From Candidatus Tepidiaquacella proteinivora (GTDB lineage Bacteria > Bacteroidota > Ignavibacteria > Tepidaquicellales > Tepidaquicellaceae): DNA of 64,000 nt. Position numbers and translations under genes: made by a program. The stretch is taken from positions 496,001 to 560,000 of the forward strand of contig CP054675.1 of NCBI GenBank assembly GCA_013348845.1, read 5' to 3'. Positions 37,693 through 46,643 of this stretch are shown one piece after another. Below the pieces are notes generated by a model. It was not told the origin of the DNA. It searched no databases and saw only the letters and a program-made list of their open reading frames with translations. The number at the start of each line of letters is the position of its first letter. Position 1 is the stretch's first letter.

Positions 37693-40600
37693 ATGTATAA
37701 TTCATTACCAGATAAAGTTAGTCTTCCGGATTTAGAAAAAGAAGTATTGGAATTCTGGAAAAAGGATAATACTTTTATAAAAAGTATCGAAACGAAAAAT
37801 CCAGAAAAATACTTTACTTTTTACGAAGGACCACCTACTGCTAATGGTATGCCGGGTATCCATCATGTAATATCCAGAACAGTTAAGGACATTATCTGCA
37901 GATATAAAACAATGAAGGGTTATAGAGTAGAAAGAATAGCTGGTTGGGATACTCACGGTTTACCCGTAGAAGTAGAAGTAGAAAAAACATTGGGGATTCA
38001 TTCCAAAAAGGAAATCTTAGAATACGGACCTGAAAAATTTAATAAAGCATGCAAGGAATCTATTTTTAAGTATTTGTACGAATGGGAATTACTTACTGAA
38101 AGAATGGGATACTGGATAGACTTATCAAGAGCATACATAACATTTCATAATGAATATATAGAATCGGTCTGGTGGGCATTAAAGCAATTTTTTGATGCTG
38201 GTATAATGTATAAGGGATTTAAGATACAACCTTTCTGTCCAAAATGTGAATCTCCGCTTTCATCTCACGAAGTTGCCTTAGGCTATAAAGAAGTTAAGGA
38301 CCCATCAATATATATAAAATTTTCAATTTTAAATGATGAACTTAAAGATACTGACTTTCTTGTCTGGACAACTACCCCCTGGACTTTACTCTCGAATGTT
38401 GCACTCGCCGTAAATCCTGAATCTGTCTATGTTTTAATTAAATTAGAAAACGGGAATAAATTCATTCTCGCAAAGGATAGATTGGTTGTTGTAAAGGAAA
38501 AATATGAAATCCAAAAAGAGTTTTATGGAAAAGATTTAGAAAAGGTAAAGTATGAACCTTTGTTTAAGTTTCTGAAACCTGATAAAGAAGCATATTATGT
38601 AACGACAGGAGATTTTGTTACTATGGAAGATGGTACCGGAATTGTTCATATAGCCCCCGCTTATGGTGAAGATGATTACAATATCGGTTTGAAATATTGC
38701 TTACCAATACTAATGGCTGTTGGTAAAGACGGTAATGTAATTCAGGAGGTTGATAAATATGCAGGGATGAATTTTAAGAATGCTGATCCACTACTAATAG
38801 ATAATTTAAAAGAAAATGGTAGATTATATAAAAAAGAAATTTATGAACACCAATATCCTTTCTGCTGGCGTCATAAAACTCCTTTGATATATTATGCGAC
38901 TGATTCATGGTTTATAAAAACCACAGAGTATAAGGATAGAATGATATCATTAAATAAAGAAATTAACTGGAATCCACCTGATATAGGAGAAGGAAGATTT
39001 GGAAATTGGCTTGAGGAAAATAAAGACTGGGCATTATCGAGAAACCGATTCTGGGGAACTCCCCTACCAATCTGGTATTATACAGATGATAATGGGAAAG
39101 AGATATATGAAATTATCGGAAGTATAGAAGAATTGAAACAAAGAGCAATTAATTTTAAAGATGTATTTCCTGATAAGATAGACTTACATAAACCATATAT
39201 AGACGATATTAAAATTATGTCTAAAGATGGTAAAAATGTTATGACTCGCGTTCCTGAAGTAATTGACTGTTGGTTTGATAGTGGCTCTATGCCATTTGCA
39301 CAATTTCACTATCCGTTTGAAAATAAGGAAAAATTCGAGAAAAATTATCCTGCGGATTTTATTGCAGAAGGATTAGACCAGACAAGGGGTTGGTTTTATT
39401 CGCTACATGCAATAGGTACATTTTTATTTAACAAACCCGCATATAAAAATCTTATAGTAAATGGTTTGATTCTCGATAAAGAGAGGAAGAAGATGAGTAA
39501 ATCAATTGGAAATGTTGTTGATCCGCTTGAAGTACTGGAAACATTTGGGGCTGATTTATTAAGATGGTATCTTGTTTATTCTTCCCCTGTATGGAAATCA
39601 AAACCATTTAATGATGAAGATTTAGTTGATATAAGAAATAAACTGTTTGATACATTAATAAATACATTTAAGTTTTTTGTAATCTATTCCAATCTCGCTG
39701 GTTTTGAATATGATGAAAATAATAAGTTAAATTATGATGAGAGAAAGCCAATTGATAAGTGGTTATTGTCGAGAATTAATTCTGTTAAGAAAGAATATTT
39801 TGAATCATTAGATTCTTATGATATAACAAGTGCATCACGAATTTTATTTGATTTTACAATAGATGAATTATCAAACTGGTATATAAGAAGAAATAGAAAA
39901 AGATTCAGAACTCCTGAAAATGAAAAAGATAAAATTTCTTGTTATCAAACATTATATGAAGTATTAATTGAACTGATGCTAATGCTTGCGCCCATAATTC
40001 CATTTCTTCCTGAAATAATATACTCTAAATTAACAAAGAAAACCACTTCAATTCACCTGGAAGAGTTCACTCCGGTTAATGAAGAAATTATTGATAAAAC
40101 CGCTGAGGAAGAAATGCGATTAGCACAATTGGTTGTGTATATTGTAAGAGCAATAAGAGTAAGAAATAATTTAAAAGTTCGTCAACCATTACAACAGATT
40201 CTAATACCTGTTTTATCTCAGCAAGAGAAAGAGACACTATTAAAAGTAAAAGATATCATTCTTGAAGAAGTAAATGTAAAAGAATTAAATATAATCGAAG
40301 GTAATTCTGATATAATTACAAAGAAAGCAAAACCTTTATTCAAAGTGATTGGTCCTAAGTATGGAAAACAAGTTAAAGAATTGCAAAAAATAATTAATGA
40401 GTTAACCTCGGAAGAAATAACTAAAATAGAAATCGAAGGGAAAATCGAGAAAAATGGCTTCACAATAACAAATGAAGACATAGAAATCATTACAGAGAAT
40501 ATAGAAGGATGGGTAGTGGAACGAGAAAAGAATCTTACAGTTGCATTAGATACGAGACTAACAAAAGAACTGATAGAAGAAGGACATGTCAGAGAATTTA

Positions 40601-40836
40601 TTAATCGGATGCAAAACTACAGAAAAATGAACAACTATAATGTTAATGATAAAATAAATATATATTTAAATACATCAGAAGAAATAAAAAATGCAATAAA
40701 TAATTATTTAGAAAAAATTAAAAATGAAGTGTATTGTGAAAATATAATAATGACTGATGAAAACAGCGATGAATATTATGAAACAGATGTTAATGATATA
40801 ACCTGCTTCTTTAAAATTGAAAAATTAGAAAGCTGA
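37693..40836 (+). CDS. ileS: Isoleucyl-tRNA synthetase
   Basis: Class Ia synthetase of about 1047 aa. The HIGH box equivalent is PTANGMPGIHHV (HH in place of HIGH is common here), editing-domain motif WTTTPWTLLSN, and the KMSKS loop RKKMSKSIGN. The long C-terminal part without Cys-rich zinc finger marks the type 2 (eukaryote-like, ileS2) form, often associated with mupirocin resistance. ATG at 37693 (MYNSLPDK) is favoured over a TTG-type start 16 codons upstream, because the added residues are hydrophobic and not part of the fold. It is followed after 11 nt by the DksA-like gene. Confidence 0.95.
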   Translation: MYNSLPDKVSLPDLEKEVLEFWKKDNTFIKSIETKNPEKYFTFYEGPPTANGMPGIHHVISRTVKDIICRYKTMKGYRVERIAGWDTHGLPVEVEVEKTLGIHSKKEILEYGPEKFNKACKESIFKYLYEWELLTERMGYWIDLSRAYITFHNEYIESVWWALKQFFDAGIMYKGFKIQPFCPKCESPLSSHEVALGYKEVKDPSIYIKFSILNDELKDTDFLVWTTTPWTLLSNVALAVNPESVYVLIKLENGNKFILAKDRLVVVKEKYEIQKEFYGKDLEKVKYEPLFKFLKPDKEAYYVTTGDFVTMEDGTGIVHIAPAYGEDDYNIGLKYCLPILMAVGKDGNVIQEVDKYAGMNFKNADPLLIDNLKENGRLYKKEIYEHQYPFCWRHKTPLIYYATDSWFIKTTEYKDRMISLNKEINWNPPDIGEGRFGNWLEENKDWALSRNRFWGTPLPIWYYTDDNGKEIYEIIGSIEELKQRAINFKDVFPDKIDLHKPYIDDIKIMSKDGKNVMTRVPEVIDCWFDSGSMPFAQFHYPFENKEKFEKNYPADFIAEGLDQTRGWFYSLHAIGTFLFNKPAYKNLIVNGLILDKERKKMSKSIGNVVDPLEVLETFGADLLRWYLVYSSPVWKSKPFNDEDLVDIRNKLFDTLINTFKFFVIYSNLAGFEYDENNKLNYDERKPIDKWLLSRINSVKKEYFESLDSYDITSASRILFDFTIDELSNWYIRRNRKRFRTPENEKDKISCYQTLYEVLIELMLMLAPIIPFLPEIIYSKLTKKTTSIHLEEFTPVNEEIIDKTAEEEMRLAQLVVYIVRAIRVRNNLKVRQPLQQILIPVLSQQEKETLLKVKDIILEEVNVKELNIIEGNSDIITKKAKPLFKVIGPKYGKQVKELQKIINELTSEEITKIEIEGKIEKNGFTITNEDIEIITENIEGWVVEREKNLTVALDTRLTKELIEEGHVREFINRMQNYRKMNNYNVNDKINIYLNTSEEIKNAINNYLEKIKNEVYCENIIMTDENSDEYYETDVNDITCFFKIEKLES

Positions 40837-40847
40837 AAGGAGATAAA

Positions 40848-41483
40848 ATGAAAGCTAAAAAAAAGTTAAAACCCAAAGCCAAAAAGAAAACTGGTAAGAT
40901 AAAAAAGACAAAGGAACTGACGCAAAAAAAGAAATCTTTAAAGAATGTAAAAAAGATTAGACAAATTAAATTATCGAAATCAAAAAAATCTATAAAGAAG
41001 AAAAGTAGCCAGAAACCGAAAGCAAAAAGAATAGCAAAGAAGATTTCTAAAACTGCAAAAGTCAAACCCAAGAACAGAAAAACAAGATATACAGCAAAAG
41101 AACTTGAACATTTCAGAAAGATATTGTTAGAAGAAAGAGAGAAGATTTTAGAAAATGCAAAAGCAAATATGAGATCACTTGTTGATATAGAATCGGGAGA
41201 ATATGTTGGAGATAACTCGACTTATGCCTCACATATGGCAGAACAAGGCACGGATGAAATGGAAAGAGAAAAGAACTATTTATTCGTACAACGCGATGAA
41301 AAATATTTAGGATATATACAAGAAGCACTAACAAGAATAGACCAGGGTATATATGGAGTTTGTATAGATTGTCTTGAAGAGCCAAAAAACTTATGTGATA
41401 CCTGTCCTTTAATTCCAAAAGAAAGGTTAGAATTGGTACCTATAACACAGCATTGTATCGAATGTAAAAAATTAAGAGGTTAA
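40848..41483 (+). CDS. DksA/TraR-type zinc-finger protein with lysine-rich N-terminal tail
   Basis: Residues 1-80 are almost only Lys, Arg, Ser, Ala, Gln and Thr, resembling a histone H1 tail. Residues 83-165 form the coiled coil and 170-211 the zinc finger (Cys172, Cys175, Cys203, Cys206), with an additional Cys183-x2-Cys186. DksA-type proteins bind the RNA polymerase secondary channel. The coiled-coil tip here does not show the DxxDxA of canonical DksA. The ATG at 40848 has a good Shine-Dalgarno (AAAGGAG) that overlaps the ileS stop. The tail may bind DNA or RNA, which is an inference. Confidence 0.88.
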   Translation: MKAKKKLKPKAKKKTGKIKKTKELTQKKKSLKNVKKIRQIKLSKSKKSIKKKSSQKPKAKRIAKKISKTAKVKPKNRKTRYTAKELEHFRKILLEEREKILENAKANMRSLVDIESGEYVGDNSTYASHMAEQGTDEMEREKNYLFVQRDEKYLGYIQEALTRIDQGIYGVCIDCLEEPKNLCDTCPLIPKERLELVPITQHCIECKKLRG

Positions 41484-41491
41484 TATATAAA

Positions 41492-42109
41492 TTGCGGATA
41501 TTATACATTACATTGATTTTAGTTTTTGGGGACCAAATAACAAAATTTCTGGTAAAAGGAATTAATCTTAATATTCTGGGATTTAGTTTGAATTTTACCG
41601 GTATGGGATATGGTACAAGTATTCCAATAATTGATAATTTGTTTTTAATAACATTTATCGAAAATCCGGGGATGGCTTTCGGAATGGAATTTGGAGGACG
41701 ATTGGGAAGGTCTCTCTTTACAATCGTTGCTTCAATATTGATTATTTATTTCATATATATAAACAGAAAAGAAAGTTATTATTTAAGACTTTCACTTTCA
41801 TTTATACTTGCGGGTGCTTTGGGGAATTTATTAGATAGAACATTCTATGGTATAATCTATGATTATGCTCCGCTATTTCAAGGAAAGGTAGTTGATTTTT
41901 TACAAATAAATATTCCTGATGTAACAATATTGGGACGGACATTTACCTCATGGCCCATATTCAATTTAGCAGATATGTATGTTACTGTTGGTTTTCTGAT
42001 GATTATCTTTGGATACAAAAAAGTTTTTCACAAAAAAGTTAAAGAGCAAATCGTAGAAGAAGATAATATTAATAAAATAAGTAAAGAAGAAGAAAAATAC
42101 TTTCAATAA
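41492..42109 (+). CDS. lspA: Lipoprotein signal peptidase (signal peptidase II)
   Basis: A four-helix membrane aspartyl protease that removes prolipoprotein signal peptides. Seen are DQITKFLVKG, ENPGMAFGMEFGG, GALGNLLDR, and the catalytic pair in VVDFLQ and FNLADMYVTVG. At 205 aa it is longer than E. coli LspA (164 aa) because of an inserted loop after the first helix and a charged C-terminal tail. TTG start at 41492, 8 nt after the DksA-like gene; order ileS-dksA-lspA is conserved-looking. Confidence 0.95.
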   Translation: MRILYITLILVFGDQITKFLVKGINLNILGFSLNFTGMGYGTSIPIIDNLFLITFIENPGMAFGMEFGGRLGRSLFTIVASILIIYFIYINRKESYYLRLSLSFILAGALGNLLDRTFYGIIYDYAPLFQGKVVDFLQINIPDVTILGRTFTSWPIFNLADMYVTVGFLMIIFGYKKVFHKKVKEQIVEEDNINKISKEEEKYFQ

Positions 42110-42196
42110 AAGTATATATAATACTATTACAAACTTACACGCTTATTTATTGGTGTAATAAAGCTTTAAAATTCTCCCAAAAATCAATAAAATTTA

Positions 42197-42529
42197 TTAC
42201 CTTCCAATATTGTCTAAATGCTCTTTCTTTTTTAGTAAAGTTTCTTTATCCTCTTCGTGTTCAGGGTCCGGGATACAGCAATCAACAGGGCAGACTTCTG
42301 CGCATTGTGGTTTATCATAAAATCCGATACATTCAGTACATTTATCAGGCACAACATAATAAAAATCCTGTGAAAAGAAACCAGTAGCACCAGATGGAGC
42401 AAGATTGCTTGTTCCGTAATTAATTCCACCAAGGGACCACTCCGCACCACCTTCATAAATAGCATTGTTAGGACATTCGGGTAAACAAGCACCACAGTTA
42501 ATACAATCAGATGTAATTTTTATCGCCAT
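42197..42529 (-). CDS. 2[4Fe-4S] ferredoxin, Chlorobium/Allochromatium type
   Basis: A 110-aa ferredoxin with cluster I ligands Cys9, Cys12, Cys15 and Cys19, and cluster II ligands Cys64, Cys67, Cys76 and Cys80, with an 8-residue insertion between Cys67 and Cys76 (IGFYDKPQ). The loop insertion and the C-terminal helix are features of the ferredoxins that feed reductive carboxylases in green sulfur bacteria. A long stretch (about residues 25-60, Gly- and Ser-rich) between the cluster motifs is unusual. The ATG at 42529 has a strong Shine-Dalgarno on the minus strand (AAAGGAG). Confidence 0.92.
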   Translation of the reverse strand: MAIKITSDCINCGACLPECPNNAIYEGGAEWSLGGINYGTSNLAPSGATGFFSQDFYYVVPDKCTECIGFYDKPQCAEVCPVDCCIPDPEHEEDKETLLKKKEHLDNIGR

Positions 42530-42553
42530 ATAATAACTCCTTTGTTTTTTATT

Positions 42554-43813
42554 TTAGTTTATTCTTTTAATAACAACTAAAGTTTTATCATCACAATACT
42601 TTCCACCAGCGTTGAACTTCTGAACATCTTCAACGATTAATTCACAAATTTCTTTTGCACTTAAATCTTTGTATTTTTCTAACTGACTTTTAAGTCTTTC
42701 TTCGGTATAAAATTCAAAATTCTCATTTGCAGCTTCAGTAATTCCATCTGTATATAAAAGTAGGATATCTTTTTCTTCAAGATTAATACTATCAGTTCTA
42801 TAGTTTTGGTTTGAAGAAGGTCCAAGAACAGGTCCTGTTGGCAATAGAGGCTCAATCTTATTAAGTTTATAATTTAAATGAAGCGGAGAATTATGACCCG
42901 CATTTGCATATAGGCAAAGACCTTTCCTATCTTTATACAACTCACAATAAAATAAAGTGACAAATCTTTCATTTGGAAATGTGTTGTACACTAAATCATT
43001 TATTCTTTTAATAAGAGATGTAATTGATACATCATAGAACACACCCATTTTCAAAGCTCCGGAGACATACAAGGCTTGTGCAGCAGCGGATATGCCCTTA
43101 GATGCAGCATCAGCGATAACAACGGAAATTTTATAATCCTCATCAATAATAAGATAATCAAAGAAATCGCCTCCAACAATTTTATCTGGAATTGAAATTC
43201 CGAAAATTTCATAATTACCGAATTTAAGTTCGTGTTCAGGTAAAATACTTTTTTGTATTTCGCTTGCCTTTTCAAGTTCTTCAAATTCTTCCTTCGCTTT
43301 TGTCTCAAGCTTTTTTGCTCTGAGAACAGAACTTAACGTTACACTGATGATATTTAATGTATTTAAAAAATCATCATCCTGTTCCTTACCATTTAAAGCA
43401 ATCAAATACTGATATAAGTAGTAATAATCCGGGAATAAAGAACCTTTAACTTTAATTTTATATCTCTCCCCTACCCCTGTTGCAGAATAATGATAAATAC
43501 CCTTTTTTAAAAGGTATTCATCAGTCTCTTTTGCGAGATATGCTCTTTTATGTTTAAATTGTCTGAATATCGGATAATCTTTTATTTTGAGTTTAAAATT
43601 TTTGTCAATATGAGCAACATCCCCTATTTGACTTACAAGGACATACGCATCTTTATTTTTATTTAATTTCCAAAGCCTTCCACCTAATATTTCAACATTT
43701 TCCATTTCTATAATCTTGCTAATTACATGCGTTAAAAATTTTTCATTAGAGTCGAAATTAGGTGCTTCCCGAATAATACTTTCAATTGTCTTATAGAGTT
43801 TTCTTTGTTCCAT
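42554..43813 (-). CDS. PP2C-type (RsbU/SpoIIE) serine phosphatase with N-terminal sensor region
   Basis: The C-terminal 230 residues are a SpoIIE/PP2C phosphatase: SIPDKIVGGDFFDYL (metal Asp), VVIADAASKGISAAA, YANAGHNSPL and LLLYTDGITEAAN, with a further metal Asp in KYCDDKTLVV. The first ~170 residues look like a GAF-like sensor and a coiled linker ending in EFEELEKASEIQKSILP. Such proteins control partner-switching sigma pathways by dephosphorylating an STAS antagonist. No STAS or HPK partner is adjacent. It is 3 nt after the YihY gene. Confidence 0.9.
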   Translation of the reverse strand: MEQRKLYKTIESIIREAPNFDSNEKFLTHVISKIIEMENVEILGGRLWKLNKNKDAYVLVSQIGDVAHIDKNFKLKIKDYPIFRQFKHKRAYLAKETDEYLLKKGIYHYSATGVGERYKIKVKGSLFPDYYYLYQYLIALNGKEQDDDFLNTLNIISVTLSSVLRAKKLETKAKEEFEELEKASEIQKSILPEHELKFGNYEIFGISIPDKIVGGDFFDYLIIDEDYKISVVIADAASKGISAAAQALYVSGALKMGVFYDVSITSLIKRINDLVYNTFPNERFVTLFYCELYKDRKGLCLYANAGHNSPLHLNYKLNKIEPLLPTGPVLGPSSNQNYRTDSINLEEKDILLLYTDGITEAANENFEFYTEERLKSQLEKYKDLSAKEICELIVEDVQKFNAGGKYCDDKTLVVIKRIN

Positions 43814-43816
43814 ACT

Positions 43817-44698
43817 TTATCTTAAAATAATTTTAATGTTATTTTTCTTTAAATAAATTTCTCCTAAAGCCGCAGAAAAAGTATATATAGCACAAATAAA
43901 ATATATCCATAAAAAAGTTAACACAAAGGCGGTAAAAGCACCATAAATCATAGTATAGTTGGAGATTTTTAAAATATAGAATGTAAATAAATATTTAAAT
44001 ATTTCAAAGAAAAAAGCAGCCCAAAAAGACATAAATCTTAATGCTTTCCAGGGGATTTTAAAATGAGGAATATTTCCGTATAATATCAAGAACATAACGT
44101 AAGTTATAACGAAGCCAATTAAAAGACTTATTATACTATCAAAAGAACTTAAATCAAAATCATAATCAAATAAAGAAATCTTAAAATAAGTAAATATCTG
44201 GACAAGCGATGTAATACTGAAAGACAAAAGCAACATAATCACAGATATAATAACAAAAATTAAATCTTTTAATTTTGCATATATAAAACTTTTATTATCT
44301 TTCACACAGTAAATTTTATGTAAAACATCTCTCATTGAAGAGAATAAACTGCTTGTAGTCCACATAAATCCTGCAACACCAATAATCCCTGTAATGAAAG
44401 TATTAGAAGTTAATTCATTTACACGAGCAATAACAGCGTTTAAAAATTTTTCTTTAGTTCCTTCCGGTAGTAATATATAATCATTAATATGCGTATTTAT
44501 TAAAGAAACTACCTCATATTTATCAAGAATAATTCCAACCATTGTTAACAATAAAAGAAAAAAAGGGATTAAACTTAAAATAAAATTAAAAGCAATACCT
44601 GCAGATAAAGTCCATAAGATATCATCAATAACTTTTAGATAAAGTTTTTTGATATAATAGGAAATATTCGAAATATATAATTTAAGCCTCTTTACCAA
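43817..44698 (-). CDS. YihY/UPF0761 family membrane protein
   Basis: The protein (293 aa) has about six membrane helices and the YihY/BrkB pattern: DDILWTLSAGIAFNFILSLIPF near residues 24-45, FITGIIGVAGFMWTTSSLFSSM, and GAFTAFVLTFLWIYFICAIYTFSAALGE. The family is widespread in bacteria; the old annotation as ribonuclease BN is wrong and the function is not established. It is cotranscribed with the phosphatase downstream. Confidence 0.9.
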   Translation of the reverse strand: MVKRLKLYISNISYYIKKLYLKVIDDILWTLSAGIAFNFILSLIPFFLLLLTMVGIILDKYEVVSLINTHINDYILLPEGTKEKFLNAVIARVNELTSNTFITGIIGVAGFMWTTSSLFSSMRDVLHKIYCVKDNKSFIYAKLKDLIFVIISVIMLLLSFSITSLVQIFTYFKISLFDYDFDLSSFDSIISLLIGFVITYVMFLILYGNIPHFKIPWKALRFMSFWAAFFFEIFKYLFTFYILKISNYTMIYGAFTAFVLTFLWIYFICAIYTFSAALGEIYLKKNNIKIILR

Positions 44699-44830
44699 TT
44701 AAGAAAAATAAATATTCATATATAAAATAATAAAAAATTTATGATAAATTAATTGAATAATTCATCAATTAACTGGATATCAGGAAGTAATTAGAAAAGT
44801 GGATAATTGGAATATAATATGAAGCTAAAA

Positions 44831-45328
44831 TTATTTTCTTCTCTCTTCCAGCATTCTCTTTCTGGTATAAGGAATTAAGCCACCAGCATCGATAATTGCT
44901 TGTCTTGTTTTAGGAAAAGGAATTATCGGGAAACTTTTCCCTGTTGTTAAATTAAGAATTTGAGTATCCTTAATTTCTATTTCATCATTTACATTAACCT
45001 CAATTTCCGGACAAGTAATGACATTCAACCCAAGATTTATAGCATTTTGTAGAAATATTCTTGCAAAGTTTTTCGCTATAACAATAAGATTATGACCTTT
45101 TAAGCATGAGGCAGCCTGTTCTCTTGATGACCCACATCCAAAATTATCACCCGCTACGATTGCAAAATTTTCAGAAGATGATTTTTCTTTTAATAACTTA
45201 TTTAAATCAGGAATGTCTGCAAATGCATATTGCGGAGTTTCTGTTGGTAAAACAGTTGCCATATATCTACCCGGATAGATTATATCGGTTGAAATATCAT
45301 TCCCAAGTATATAAATTACTTTAGCCAT
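44831..45328 (-). CDS. Aconitase-type hydro-lyase, small subunit (LeuD/HacB-like)
   Basis: A 165-aa swivelling domain of the isopropylmalate/homoaconitate isomerase type. Family marks are GNDISTDIIYPGRYM (residues 9-23) and DNFGCGSSREQA. The loop that separates homoaconitase (YLRT) from isopropylmalate isomerase (YLVY) in archaea reads YMAT here (residues 22-25), matching neither. It pairs with the large subunit 14 nt upstream. The ATG has a strong Shine-Dalgarno (AAAGGAG). The short form of both subunits is the archaeal-like type, not the E. coli LeuCD type. Confidence 0.9.
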   Translation of the reverse strand: MAKVIYILGNDISTDIIYPGRYMATVLPTETPQYAFADIPDLNKLLKEKSSSENFAIVAGDNFGCGSSREQAASCLKGHNLIVIAKNFARIFLQNAINLGLNVITCPEIEVNVNDEIEIKDTQILNLTTGKSFPIIPFPKTRQAIIDAGGLIPYTRKRMLEERRK

Positions 45329-45342
45329 AATAAAACTCCTTT

Positions 45343-46623
45343 CTAAAATGGTTTTGAAATTTCTCCCTTAATTGAGCTGAAAGCAGCAATAGCAGGAGAG
45401 CAAAGATATACTTCAGCATTTGGATTACCCATTCTACCTTTGAAATTTCTATTAGTTGTTGATAAAGCAATTTCACCATCACCCAATGCACCCTGATGAA
45501 CTCCAAGACAGCAACCACAACCCGGATTCATTATCACTGCCCCGGCATCAGAAAGAATTTCTAAGTAACCCAATTTCATAGCATCTTTATAAATCCTCCA
45601 GCTTGCAGGAAAAACAAGCATTCTTACACCACGCGCAATTTTATTTCCTTTCAGTATTTTTGCAGCAATTTCTATATCATCTAATCTGCCATTAGTGCAG
45701 GATCCAATAACTATTTGATTAATTTTTATACCTGTAACTTCACTAATAGGTTTAACATTGTCAACTGTATGCGGACAAGCAATCTGCGGTTCGAGATTAT
45801 CTGTTTCAATAACTATCGTGTTAATATACTTTGCATCATCATCTGGTTTGATAAAAACTACTTCTTCATTGACTCCGGCAATTTCCCTCAAATATTTAAC
45901 AGTTTCATTATCAGCTGGGACAATTCCGGAAGTAGCCCCAGCTTCAACTGACATATTACATAAAACTAACCTACCAGAAATAGCCATAGTTTCAATTGTA
46001 CTACCGTGAAATTCAAGGACTTTAAAATTTGCACCTTGTGCAGAAATCTTTCCAATAATATATAAAATTATATCTTTCGGGGAGATATAATTATCTAATT
46101 TCCCATTGATAATAATCTTAATAGTTTCCGGGACTTCAACATTTAAAACTCTACCTAATGTCCATACACTTGCCATTTCAGTAGCACCTATTCCAAACGC
46201 AAAGGAACCAAAAGCGCCGTGACTCGTGGTATGGCTGTCAGTACCAACAACCACATAACCCGGCCTAACATAACCATATTCAGCAAGAATCTGATGACAA
46301 ATACCACCTTCATCTGCCCTTATATCGTGAAATTTTCTTATGTTATTTTTATATACAAATTCACGTATTTTCTTTTGATTGGTAGCAGTTTTTGAACTTT
46401 CAGCTGGAACACGATGGTCAAATATGATTGCGATTTTTTCCGGGTCCCATACTTTCGGTTCAATTCCTGTATCTTTGAAAATATCATAAAATTGGTTTAT
46501 TACCAATGCTGCGTTTTCATGAGACATAGCTAAATCCACCAACGGCTCAACTACATCACCGCTTTTTACAATATTATTACCTGAAGCTTTAGCGAGAATT
46601 TTTTCAACTATAGTCATTCCCAT
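45343..46623 (-). CDS. Aconitase-type hydro-lyase, large subunit (LeuC/HacA-like)
   Basis: A 426-aa subunit with the [4Fe-4S] cluster ligands in GSCTNGR and NPGCGCCLG. Other marks are FDHRVPAESSKTA, GICHQILAEYG, VVGTDSHTTSHGAFG and the C-terminal TTNRNFKGRMGNP. These residues carry out reversible dehydration/hydration of a malate-type acid. Substrate could be isopropylmalate, citramalate, citrate or a homologue. No leuA homologue is in the window, so a role other than leucine synthesis is plausible. AGGAG precedes the ATG. It follows the CoA-transferase gene by 20 nt. Confidence 0.92.
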   Translation of the reverse strand: MGMTIVEKILAKASGNNIVKSGDVVEPLVDLAMSHENAALVINQFYDIFKDTGIEPKVWDPEKIAIIFDHRVPAESSKTATNQKKIREFVYKNNIRKFHDIRADEGGICHQILAEYGYVRPGYVVVGTDSHTTSHGAFGSFAFGIGATEMASVWTLGRVLNVEVPETIKIIINGKLDNYISPKDIILYIIGKISAQGANFKVLEFHGSTIETMAISGRLVLCNMSVEAGATSGIVPADNETVKYLREIAGVNEEVVFIKPDDDAKYINTIVIETDNLEPQIACPHTVDNVKPISEVTGIKINQIVIGSCTNGRLDDIEIAAKILKGNKIARGVRMLVFPASWRIYKDAMKLGYLEILSDAGAVIMNPGCGCCLGVHQGALGDGEIALSTTNRNFKGRMGNPNAEVYLCSPAIAAFSSIKGEISKPF

Positions 46624-46643
46624 AATAATTTCTCCTATTAAAT

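Noticed and set aside
42135-42158. TTACAC/GTGTAA inverted repeat between lspA and the ferredoxin gene as a terminator
   Set aside because: Only six base pairs with a 12-nt loop and no adjoining T run, so support is too weak.
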